Positions 1 through 6,080 are shown, counted from the first letter of the stretch. The stretch: DNA of 6,609 nt from Pseudomonadota bacterium (GCA_018902755.1 JAHIQI010000076.1:1-6609), one strand, 5' to 3'. The notes: generated from the sequence alone by a model not told the origin. Translations and numbers: made by a program.

Positions 1-3
1 ATA

Positions 4-25
4 CTCCGCCTTGACCAAGGAGGAG
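4..25. repeat. near-perfect 22-bp palindrome at the window edge
   Basis: The sequence reads CTCC-G-CCTTG-AC-CAAGG-A-GGAG, which gives two stacked stems of 4 and 5 base pairs with one G/A mismatch and a 2-base centre. It lies just beyond the stop of the truncated transposase. No T-run follows on either strand, so it does not look like an ordinary intrinsic terminator. It could be part of an insertion-sequence end or a protein-binding palindrome. The pairing is visible directly; any role is unknown. Confidence 0.4.
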
Positions 26-38
26 CAAAAGTCTTAAA

Positions 39-380
39 TCAAAATACCAGCGTCGCTTCGCTCCGATGAAGTGGCCGCCTTGCCCTGGAACCACTGGGCG
101 TCTTCGCTCGGATCAGGTGGGCGTCATCAGCGGAATACGCAAGCCGCTCATAGGACAGGCCCATCAGCTTGTGCAGCACCGCCGCCTTGACCACGGCCAT
201 GGCTTCCATGCCCGGCGCCCCGGTGTCATGACGTCTTGCTTGCACAAGGTCTTGCCAGGCCAACTCGGCTATGACAGGATGGGCATCGAGAATCGCGGCC
301 ATGACCGCCAGCTCTTGGGAAAAGGGATGGTCGGGCCAGGGTCCACACAATTTGGGCTGAATTTGCTGTTTCTGGCGCAT
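39..380 (-). pseudogene. truncated transposase, N-terminal remnant (ISNCY/IS1182-like)
   Basis: This encodes 113 residues resembling the N-terminal region of ISNCY/IS1182-type transposases. It opens with MRQKQQ, then DHPFSQELAVMAAILDAHP (residues 17-35), WQDL (42-45), and a helical block with the pattern of VVKAAVLHKLMGLSYERLAY (63-82). In such proteins this N-terminal region is followed by a further few hundred residues with the DDE catalytic core; none of that is present. After residue 87 the sequence changes to an Arg/Ser-rich tail ending at a stop, which suggests a frameshift or deletion junction. A different frame stays open across the tail (DPSEDAQWFQGKAATSSERS) but also stops nearby and does not restore the expected continuation. 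The ATG at 378-380 has only a weak purine-rich stretch upstream. The piece is almost certainly non-functional. Family assignment is from pattern memory and is only moderately sure. Confidence 0.6.
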
Positions 381-399
381 TGCGGGCCTGCCATTTTTA

Positions 400-447
400 G
401 TGTTATCTTTGTGTTATCGGGATGTTATGCCAAAACTACCCTAACAC
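400..447. repeat. three TGTTAT repeats at 11-base steps plus one inverted copy
   Basis: GTGTTAT occurs at 400-406 and 411-417, and ATGTTAT at 422-428, so the copies begin exactly 11 bases apart. The near-inverse CTAACAC lies at 441-447. The cluster is immediately upstream of the truncated transposase start (380), where an insertion sequence carries its terminal repeat and promoter. It may be transposase-binding repeats of the older element. One-turn spacing on the DNA helix is consistent with tandem protein binding, but this is inference. Confidence 0.4.
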
Positions 448-524
448 AAAAACGCCAAAAACCACAGACCGTTTTGCGCCAGATTTTAATAGGTTTCAGC
501 TAGTTGGGACTTTCAGGACGGGAA

Positions 525-1778
525 CTAACTGTGGAATTTGATTAGTTCTCCCAGCGGAGCGGCGATGAAATAAATCATGGTGATGAAGGTGAAAGAGTTG
601 CGGTACCCACGCGCTCTCGCCCTGGCGGCTTGGAAGATGCCATTGAGGCCCTCCAGCCTGGCGTTGGAATAGGTCGAGGCCCATCGCCGCAGGATGAAGG
701 GAGCGTGCCGCTCCAGGGTGGTCAAGGCCTTTAACACGGGAGCCAGGTTTTGCAGGTCATAGGCAATGCATTTGAGGGCGTGACGGCAGAAGTGGGTGAT
801 GCGCCACTGTGCCGCCCTGGGAGTGCCGGCCTTTCTGACCCAGCGAAGCATCTCCTTGAGCCGCCAGGCGGTGGCGGTGGCAAATCCACCGGACTCCAGC
901 TCATGGAGGGCCTTTTGCTGCTTGATGGTCAGCCAGCCGCCATCGGCGGCCTTGAGCACGGCCCAGCGGGTGGCCTTGGGCAGCTTGTTTTGCTTGGCTT
1001 CGGCCTTACGGACCTCGTCCACCGCGGTGGTGAAAAGCTGGACCACATGGAACCAGTCCACGGTCACATTGGCGGAGGGGAAGCTGTCCGCGATAGCGGC
1101 CAGGAAGGCGGGGGACATGTCGCAGACCATCTCGGCGATGTTTCGATGGTCTCCCCCATGCCCGTGGAGAAACTGGCGAAATTTGGCCAGGCATTGCCTG
1201 CCCTTGCCGGGGGTGACGAAGATCACCGGCTTTTGCTTGCGGTCCAGGTCGATGAACACGGTGACGTAATTATGCCTGCGCTTGCAGGCGGTTTCGTCCA
1301 GGGCCACCGCCTTGACCCCGCTGAGATCCAACCGGGCAAGAGCCTGGGCCACATAGTAGTGAACCACCCGCCACAGGCGCGTGTCGCTGATGCCTATGAT
1401 GCGGGCCGCGGCCAGAACCGGCATCTCTCGCACCAGGGTCATGGCGGCCTGCTCGAACAACAGGGTGAAGCGGCTGCCCTCCCGAGCCCATGGCGCCTTG
1501 ACCCTTTTGATACCGTGGTCGGGGCAGTCCACCCTGGGCAGCCGGGCGGTGACATAGCAATGATGCTGGAAGAGATTGAGGTGGCGCCAGGTGAACTCCT
1601 GAAAGTCGTGGGCTTTGCACAGCACCCCGCAGACCGGGCAGGGGTACTCGGCTCCCCGGTCGGCGGTCACCTCCAGAAAGACCTCGTGAGGGGTCTTGCT
1701 GGTGTCCACCCGCTGTCCCACCAACCTCCAAGGAGGCTGCAAGCCAAGGCCCAGGGCCAAAAGATCGCCGGCATCCAT
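525..1778 (-). CDS. ISL3-family transposase, apparently intact
   Basis: This is a DDE transposase for its own insertion sequence, 417 residues, close to the usual ISL3 length of about 400-430. Domains in order: an N-terminal zinc-binding region with CPVC at residues 47-50 and CPDHG at 85-89; a helix-turn-helix segment around 105-145; and the DDE_Tnp_ISL3 catalytic core. The three acidic residues are in expected contexts: D161 (VALDET), D241 (TVDWFHV) and E376 (NARLEGLNG). Reading is uninterrupted, so it may be active. A TTG at 1785-1787 is also in frame, but GGAG at 1788-1791 is 9 bases from the ATG at 1776-1778 and directly abuts the TTG, so I chose the ATG. Long antisense reading frames across this gene reflect its high G+C content. 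The family call is confident; activity is inferred only from intact motifs. Confidence 0.93.
   Translation of the reverse strand: MDAGDLLALGLGLQPPWRLVGQRVDTSKTPHEVFLEVTADRGAEYPCPVCGVLCKAHDFQEFTWRHLNLFQHHCYVTARLPRVDCPDHGIKRVKAPWAREGSRFTLLFEQAAMTLVREMPVLAAARIIGISDTRLWRVVHYYVAQALARLDLSGVKAVALDETACKRRHNYVTVFIDLDRKQKPVIFVTPGKGRQCLAKFRQFLHGHGGDHRNIAEMVCDMSPAFLAAIADSFPSANVTVDWFHVVQLFTTAVDEVRKAEAKQNKLPKATRWAVLKAADGGWLTIKQQKALHELESGGFATATAWRLKEMLRWVRKAGTPRAAQWRITHFCRHALKCIAYDLQNLAPVLKALTTLERHAPFILRRWASTYSNARLEGLNGIFQAARARARGYRNSFTFITMIYFIAAPLGELIKFHS
531..549. repeat. ISL3 element left inverted repeat (inner part)
   Basis: GTGGAATTTGATTAGTTCT matches the reverse complement of 1829-1847 at 15 of 19 positions, including GTGGAATT and TAGTT. 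It overlaps the last codons of the transposase, which ends IKFHS and a stop at 525, so the coding region runs into the element's terminal repeat. Confidence 0.6.
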
Positions 1779-1828
1779 GATGATCAACTCCAGCTACAGG
1801 CTCAAATGGATCGGCCAATCATGGCATC

Positions 1829-1847
1829 ACAACTACACCAATTCCAC
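1829..1847. repeat. ISL3 element right inverted repeat (inner part)
   Basis: The reverse complement begins GTGGAATT and continues GGTGTAGTTGT, pairing with 531-549 at 15 of 19 positions. It lies about 50 bases upstream of the transposase start, as expected for the promoter-proximal end. The repeat probably extends outward to the GGCCTCTTCG read on the minus strand, ending near 1866. Confidence 0.6.
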
Positions 1848-1882
1848 TCGTAACGACGAAGAGGCCTTTTTTCTTTTTCGTT

Positions 1883-3847
1883 TCACTTTGGCGATGTTGC
1901 CATTAGACAAAAAGCCTCCCGATTCTCCTCGTTTCCAATGATCGCAACCAAGTCCTCCGGCATCAAAATAAAATCGGCATCAGGATTGGGATTCAACTGC
2001 CCATTCCTAACAACACCGACGACAGAGGCCCCCGTTGCTTTGCGTATTTCACTTTCACCAATGGATCGATTCGCCATAGGGCTTTCCTGGCATAATATAA
2101 TCCATTGCAAATCAAACTGCTGCTCTGCCCCTCGAAGTTCAGAAAGTATACGGTAGTTGTCATTCGAATTAAGCAACGTCGCATAAAGTTCCTGCCGAAT
2201 GGTATCTGTGTGACGTTGAACCTCCGCTGGCGGAACATTTAGGTGGAGAAGGGACTGGCGCGTAATTTCAAGGCTCGCCTCAAACTCTGGAAGGACAACT
2301 CCTGTGACCCCCAACTCCTTCATCATTTCGAAGTAATCCGGGCCAGTAGTTCGTGCAACGATTTTGAGACGTTTGTTTAAGCGTTTTGAATGAAAAATAG
2401 TTGCTCTGGCGGTCACAAGGTCGGGTATTGTCAAAACCAAAAGGACCGATGCCCTGATGGATGCCGCTTCAAGAACAATTTCCTGACTGGCATCGCCATA
2501 AACTACGGACATGCCAGCCTCTTTGGCTTGTTCAAACCGCCTATGATCAAGCTCGATAATGATAAATTGCATATTCAGACGCCTTAAAATTTGTGCTATC
2601 TGAAAGCCTACACGCCCGCCACCTGCAATAACAACGTGCCCTTCAGGTCCGTGGCTAGGAATGTTTGAAGTCTCCAATCTCTCATGCCGAAACCACCGTT
2701 TCTTAAGAGCGTATATTTTGGCCGTCTGGCCTGAAATCAGTGGCGTGATCACCATAGACAGAATGGTCGCCGTTAACACTAAAGAGTAAAGATCGTTGCC
2801 GATGGAGTTGGTTGACAACCCAATTCTAGCCAAAACAAAGGAAAACTCGCCAATTTGAAAGAGGCCTAATCCAACAGCTAGCGGAATGACATTATGGTAT
2901 TTGAAAACACGTGACACACCAGCAAATATTAGCCCTTTACCAATGCATACAGTTAAAACCAACACGATGACTTCCCAAATATGGTCGAACAAAAACCCCG
3001 GATCGAAAAGCATACCGACCGATGAAAAAAACAGTAGGCCGAAAAGGTCTCGCAGTGGAATGATATCGCTTAAAGCCTGGTGACCGTAATCCGACTCGCT
3101 CAAGACCATTCCTGCGACAAACGCACCAAAGGCAAAGGAGAGCCCTGACAAGTGGGTAATGTAGCCCACACCGAGCCCGATGGCGGTAATCGCCAAGAGG
3201 AAAAGCTCTCTTGAGCCGAGTCTGGCAATATGCGACATCAGGCGTGGAAGTAATCGCATTCCAAGAAAAACCATTCCTGTTATGAACCCTGCGGCCTTGA
3301 GCGCTGCAAAGCCAAGGGCCGGCAATCCAACGACCGGATTATTCAGTTGAGGGAGGATAATCATCATCGGGATTACAGCCAGATCCTGAACGATGAGCAT
3401 CCCGATCATCACCTTGCTGGATAGGGTTCCCAGCCAGCCTTGGTTCATCAGCGTTTTTAGAATTACCATCGTACTTGAAAGCGAAACCAGTGCACCGAGC
3501 CAAAGCGACGCTTTCCAATCCATTTCCATCAGGCGGCCGATACCGAAACCGAGCCCAACGGTGAGGGTCATTTGGATCGGTGTTCCCACCAACGCAACCA
3601 ACTTGACAGGCTTAAGGTCTTTTAGAGAAAATTCGAGCCCAAGAGCAAACAGCAGTAGTGCAATACCGATCTCGGCAAGGAGTTCTATCTGGTGAATATC
3701 TGAGACCGTCAGGCCGCCCGTATGGGGTCCGAGTATAATCCCGGCTGCAATATATCCCAGGATGAGAGGTTGTCCCAGACGTTGCATCAGCAATCCACAA
3801 AAGAATGCGACCACAACGAGGAGAATTATATCGGTTGTTATACCCAC
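1883..3847 (-). CDS. CPA2-family monovalent cation:proton antiporter with RCK domain (KefB/YbaL-like)
   Basis: This is an inner-membrane transporter predicted to exchange K+ (or Na+) for protons, gated by a cytoplasmic nucleotide-binding domain. Its 654 residues exceed KefB/KefC (about 600) and suit the KefB/YbaL-like group. Residues 5-375 are a Na+/H+-exchanger-type membrane domain of about 12 hydrophobic helices. It carries the CPA2 signature ALGLEFSLKDL (68-78), Q154-D155 in the ion-path helix (VQDLAVIP) and GAFVAGMVLSES (241-252). A TrkA-N/RCK domain starts at about 402, with dinucleotide-binding GGGRVG (409-414) and the acidic ELD (432-434). A TrkA-C-like domain covers about 570-645. Translation begins at GTG 3845-3847: a TAA sits directly before it in frame and the next Met (21) is inside helix 1. 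AGGA at 3859-3862 is a weakly placed ribosome site, 11 bases away. No KefF/KefG-type partner gene is adjacent. Base composition is lower in G+C than the kinase and transposase genes. Confidence 0.92.
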   Translation of the reverse strand: MGITTDIILLVVVAFFCGLLMQRLGQPLILGYIAAGIILGPHTGGLTVSDIHQIELLAEIGIALLLFALGLEFSLKDLKPVKLVALVGTPIQMTLTVGLGFGIGRLMEMDWKASLWLGALVSLSSTMVILKTLMNQGWLGTLSSKVMIGMLIVQDLAVIPMMIILPQLNNPVVGLPALGFAALKAAGFITGMVFLGMRLLPRLMSHIARLGSRELFLLAITAIGLGVGYITHLSGLSFAFGAFVAGMVLSESDYGHQALSDIIPLRDLFGLLFFSSVGMLFDPGFLFDHIWEVIVLVLTVCIGKGLIFAGVSRVFKYHNVIPLAVGLGLFQIGEFSFVLARIGLSTNSIGNDLYSLVLTATILSMVITPLISGQTAKIYALKKRWFRHERLETSNIPSHGPEGHVVIAGGGRVGFQIAQILRRLNMQFIIIELDHRRFEQAKEAGMSVVYGDASQEIVLEAASIRASVLLVLTIPDLVTARATIFHSKRLNKRLKIVARTTGPDYFEMMKELGVTGVVLPEFEASLEITRQSLLHLNVPPAEVQRHTDTIRQELYATLLNSNDNYRILSELRGAEQQFDLQWIILCQESPMANRSIGESEIRKATGASVVGVVRNGQLNPNPDADFILMPEDLVAIIGNEENREAFCLMATSPK

Positions 3848-4320
3848 TTATTTAGCATTCCTAATAAGCCATTCAGATAAAATTACATACTCTGGTATTT
3901 ACCTATAAAGCATGAAGCTACACCTAAAGTTTGAAATTTTACCTGCTATAAAGATTTGCCACTGTAAACAAGACGGGAAACGTAGTGACTTAAATTTCAA
4001 TCATAGTAGTCCATTGGCGTTTCTCCAATCAAAAGAGCATACATTCTCAGCCAGTACCCAGCACCTTCTGATACTGGTAGGCCAGTGGGGACGACGAAGC
4101 TACATGCACCCGCCAGCGCTGGCCATGGTGCGAATTCCGGGAAGCTGCTTTTATGATGCGCCGTTTGATCCATTCGATGGATCGCTTTACGTCTTCACGC
4201 TTCAAATGGAACTCCCTGATCATGTGCAGCAGATTGTCGGGTAGGGCTCCCATCTTCAACTTAGTCTGATTGACTTCGAAACGATGGCAACTGTGGCCCC
4301 ATCACCCTGCCCGGCATCGA
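3848..4320. other. 473-base stretch without a convincing gene
   Basis: This lies between the kinase stop and the antiporter start. The part nearest the antiporter (3848-4046) is A+T-rich and presumably holds the antiporter promoter on the minus strand, but I cannot pick out a convincing -35/-10 pair. CTATAAAG occurs twice, at 3903-3910 and 3946-3953. The part nearest the kinase (4047-4320) is richer in G+C and contains only a doubtful minus-strand ORF. A 6-codon minus-strand ORF (ATG at 3856-3858, stop at 3838-3840) overlaps the antiporter start in another frame. I see no tRNA, no clear terminator and no known riboswitch. Confidence 0.5.
4047..4259 (-). CDS. doubtful small hypothetical protein or gene remnant
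   Basis: I do not recognise this 70-residue ORF. Its first half looks protein-like: an amphipathic, charged helical stretch from MIREFHLKREDVKRSIEWIK (residues 13-32) into RRIIKAA. The second half is Ser/His/Arg-rich and less convincing. The first start is TTG 4257-4259, with an ATG two codons later, and neither has a clear ribosome-binding site. The reading frame stays open upstream for about 17 codons without a standard start until a stop near 4310. That pattern fits a decayed or truncated gene as well as a real small one. It lies about 60 bases downstream of the kinase on the same strand and could be co-transcribed with it. A 110-codon plus-strand ORF over the same bases is no more convincing. 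Confidence 0.25.
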   Translation of the reverse strand: MKMGALPDNLLHMIREFHLKREDVKRSIEWIKRRIIKAASRNSHHGQRWRVHVASSSPLAYQYQKVLGTG

Positions 4321-5409
4321 TTAGATTTCTTCCCGTCCCTTGGCGGCGGGCAGCCGTAGGGTGAAGCGTGCTCCGCCTTGGGCCAGGTTTTCCGCTTCAA
4401 CCAAGCCACCATGGGCCTCCACAATGGCCTTGACCGCAGCCAGACCGAGACCGGTGCCCTCAATGCCCTGGGCCGCGCTACCCCTGAAAAACGGCGTGAA
4501 AAGTTTTTCTAGGTCCTCGCGGCTCAGGCCGGGGCCTTGGTCGCTAACCCTCACAACCACCCACTCCAGCCCGTCGCGGAAGGCCTCCAGGCACAGCGCA
4601 CCCCCACCGGCATAACGGATGGCGTTTTCCAGCAAGTTGGTAAACACCCGGGCGAGCCGTTGGGAATCGGCCAGCACCAAGGGCAGAGACGGTTCCAGTT
4701 TAAGCTCCATATCCAAACCGGCTTCCGACATCCGTTGGGCGTATTCCTGGCTCAAGGTTTGCAACAAGCCGTCCAGTTCCAACGGGGCGGTGGCCAGCTC
4801 CGGGCCTTCCTTGCCTAAACGGGCGGTGTCCAGAAAGTCCAGAACCATGGACTGCACCCGCCTGATTTGGGCGTTGACGATCTTGAGGTAGTCGAGTTGC
4901 TTAGCCTTCAACTCCCCGGCCCGCCCTTGCAGGAGGCGCTCCACCAGGCCCCCCACTGTGATCAGGGGGGATTTCATGTCATGGGCGAACATGGACAAGG
5001 TCTGGGAGCGCTCTGCCTCCAGGCGCTTGATCTGGCTGATGTCGGCGAAGAGTTCCACCGCCCCCACCAGGTCACCCTGTGGGTCGTACATGGCTGCGAT
5101 GCGCAGGGATACCGGGACCTGATGGCCGTCGGCCCGAGTGATCGTGGTTTCAACCGTGACCGTGCTACGCCCCTGGTGGAGGACCTTGCGCAGGGGACAA
5201 TCCTGGTCACAGAGCCCGCCCCTCAGCACCGAGCCGCAATGCTGTCCGTGGGATTGTTCGGCGCTACGGCCTGTGAGCTCCTCAGCCTTGGGATTCATAT
5301 AATTGACTCTCAGCGAGGAATCAACCGTGAATACCCCCACGGGCAGATGGTGCAGGATGAAGCGCGGCCACTCGGGGCTTGGCCAGGGCTGGTCGTGGTA
5401 TTCTGGCAC
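4321..5409 (-). CDS. soluble PAS-domain sensor histidine kinase, orphan
   Basis: This is a two-component sensor kinase of 362 residues with no transmembrane segment or signal peptide, so a cytoplasmic signal is likely. Residues 15-125 form a PAS domain (LPVGVFTVD, MNPKAEELTG) with a cysteine cluster C58, C67 and C71 (HCGS, LCDQDCPL). A short charged linker, IKRLEAER (127-134), joins it to a HisKA domain with phospho-acceptor H143 in FAHDMKSPL. The HATPase_c domain has an N box at NLLENAIRYA (258-267, N262), G1 at DQGPGL (290-295), an F box at FTPFF (304-308) and G2 at GTGLGL (318-323). All catalytic motifs are intact. The start is GTG 5407-5409: the frame has a TAA upstream with no ATG in between, and GGAGG at 5414-5418 lies 4 bases away. 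No response regulator is encoded beside it here. What it senses is unknown; the cysteines suggest redox or metal, by inference only. Confidence 0.93.
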   Translation of the reverse strand: MPEYHDQPWPSPEWPRFILHHLPVGVFTVDSSLRVNYMNPKAEELTGRSAEQSHGQHCGSVLRGGLCDQDCPLRKVLHQGRSTVTVETTITRADGHQVPVSLRIAAMYDPQGDLVGAVELFADISQIKRLEAERSQTLSMFAHDMKSPLITVGGLVERLLQGRAGELKAKQLDYLKIVNAQIRRVQSMVLDFLDTARLGKEGPELATAPLELDGLLQTLSQEYAQRMSEAGLDMELKLEPSLPLVLADSQRLARVFTNLLENAIRYAGGGALCLEAFRDGLEWVVVRVSDQGPGLSREDLEKLFTPFFRGSAAQGIEGTGLGLAAVKAIVEAHGGLVEAENLAQGGARFTLRLPAAKGREEI

Positions 5410-5438
5410 GGAACCTCCAGTCGTTGTTCCCTGAGCCC

Positions 5439-5444
5439 ATTATC
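5439..5444 (-). promoter_or_regulatory. possible -10 element for the histidine kinase
   Basis: On the minus strand this reads GATAAT, five of six matches to a sigma-70 -10 box, about 30 bases upstream of the kinase GTG. That would give a short leader containing the GGAGG ribosome site. The candidate -35 at 17-18 bases spacing falls in the GCGGCA of the adjacent hairpin and is a poor match, so activation or a different sigma factor would be needed. This is a weak call made by eye. Confidence 0.25.
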
Positions 5445-5452
5445 CGAGATTA

Positions 5453-5468
5453 TGCGGCTGATGCCGCA
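5453..5468. repeat. perfect 6-bp-stem inverted repeat upstream of the kinase
   Basis: TGCGGC-TGAT-GCCGCA is a perfect G+C-rich stem with a 4-base centre, about 45 bases upstream of the kinase start and directly before the possible -10 box. No T-run follows on the minus strand, so it is not an obvious terminator. An operator site is possible; the pairing is seen, the function is inferred. Confidence 0.4.
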
Positions 5469-5505
5469 CTGCCTCCCAGGTTGAGCCTCCGACGCCGTTA
5501 AGTGC

Positions 5506-5591
5506 ATGGTGTCAGATTCGGCCCGGCATCCATCGTAATTCCCGTCAGTGGCTTGGGGCCCTTTCTCCTCGAAAATTATCCATGACACCAT
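5506..5591. repeat. 86-base segment bounded by perfect 9-base inverted repeats
   Basis: ATGGTGTCA at 5506-5514 and TGACACCAT at 5583-5591 are exact inverted copies 68 bases apart, in the gap between yeaO and the kinase gene. The interior has no evident coding content. Options are a small non-autonomous mobile element or IS remnant, a REP-type unit (TGGTGTCA-like ends are reminiscent of these), or a looping regulatory pair. No flanking target duplication is evident. A chance 9-base match in a gap this size is unlikely but not excluded. Confidence 0.4.
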
Positions 5592-5699
5592 TGGGACAGT
5601 CGGATATGAAAAAGCATTTCGAGCAAGGGCGGTTGGGCATGCTTCTGGCCCAGGATAGTGCCAAGAATCGATTCAAGCTCATAGCGTAGGCATTGGATG

Positions 5700-6077
5700 T
5701 TATCCAGTTGGATGATTCTTGCTCAATAACTCCTCCCGCAGGACGACGGCGTTGTTGTGTTCCCTATCCTTGGCAGCATACAAGAGAGTTATAGTTTCTT
5801 TGCGCTGCTCCAACGCCAATTTGCTTAGCAGCGCATTGTTGGCTTTGGACTTAAGCTCCAGGCGGTAGCGCCTTTTAAACTCACCCCAACGATCGGGGAC
5901 GTGGCCGTACCACTTCCTCAACTCATCGCTTGGAGCCAACTCCTTGAGCCAGCCATCTAGCTTGGCTTCGGTTTTTCCGACTCCCCTGGGCCATAGCCGG
6001 TCCACGAGGTACCGTTTGCCGTCGGACGGTTCAGCCTGGTCATAGATTCGCTTCAGGCGCGGCCACTCGTTTGCCAT
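5700..6077 (-). CDS. yeaO: DUF488 family protein, YeaO type
   Basis: This is a complete 125-residue protein of the DUF488/YeaO family, whose biochemical role is not established. Family motifs are all present and in order: DGKRYLVDRLWPRG (19-32), the block beginning W43 through KELAPSDELRKWYGH (45-59), the F67...YRLEL (71-75) segment, TLLYAAKD (97-104) and NNAVVL (108-113). There is no signal peptide or membrane segment, so it is cytoplasmic. The length is usual for the family (about 115-125). The start at ATG 6075-6077 has GGAGGT at 6081-6086 on the minus strand, placed inside the 15-base gap after the hemerythrin gene, so the two genes are very likely one operon and may be translationally coupled. 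Its position beside a hemerythrin suggests a part in oxygen or nitrosative stress, but that is inference from context. Confidence 0.92.
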   Translation of the reverse strand: MANEWPRLKRIYDQAEPSDGKRYLVDRLWPRGVGKTEAKLDGWLKELAPSDELRKWYGHVPDRWGEFKRRYRLELKSKANNALLSKLALEQRKETITLLYAAKDREHNNAVVLREELLSKNHPTG

Positions 6078-6080
6078 AAT

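Larger units (their letters stand above)
506..1866 (-). mobile_element. ISL3-family insertion sequence (boundaries approximate)
   Basis: The element is defined by the transposase at 525-1778 and by imperfect inverted repeats on both sides. Read inward, the right end is GGCCTCTTCGTCGTTACGA then GTGGAATT; a tip like GGCTCTTC is typical of ISL3-family ends, which supports an end near 1866. The left end shares the inner part (531-549) but its outer bases, from GGGAC at 506 onward, match the right tip poorly, so the left boundary is uncertain and may be damaged. No 8-base target duplication is visible: the flanks are AGCTAGTT on the left and a T-run on the right. The element lies between an older transposase remnant and the antiporter gene, with its right end only about 16 bases past the antiporter stop. 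Confidence 0.6.

Noticed and set aside
66..503. Plus-strand ORF (145 codons) opposite the truncated transposase
   Set aside because: It is antisense to a recognisable transposase N-terminus and has no domain of its own.
750..1853. Long plus-strand ORF (367 codons) opposite the ISL3 transposase
   Set aside because: It is antisense to a gene with clear family motifs, is Gly/Pro/His-rich with no recognisable domain, and arises from high third-position G+C in the real gene.
1848..1882. Intrinsic terminator between the antiporter and the ISL3 element
   Set aside because: There is a T-run on the plus strand (1867-1877 region) but no proper stem before it, and nothing on the minus strand, which is the one that would terminate the antiporter.
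3912..4244. Plus-strand ORF (110 codons) in the gap between kinase and antiporter
   Set aside because: It has no recognisable domain and no clear ribosome site, and its first part is A+T-rich intergenic sequence.
4867..5484. Plus-strand ORF (205 codons) opposite the histidine kinase
   Set aside because: It is the antisense shadow of a well-supported kinase, with no recognisable motif or ribosome site.
5310..5591. Minus-strand ORF (93 codons) overlapping the kinase start and the gap before it
   Set aside because: It overlaps the well-supported kinase in another frame, runs through the inverted-repeat segment and has no protein-like pattern.
5582..5689. Plus-strand 35-codon ORF starting MTPLGQSDMKKHFEQG
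   Set aside because: Its wording is mildly protein-like, but it is short, starts inside the inverted repeat at 5583-5591, lacks a ribosome site and matches nothing I recognise.
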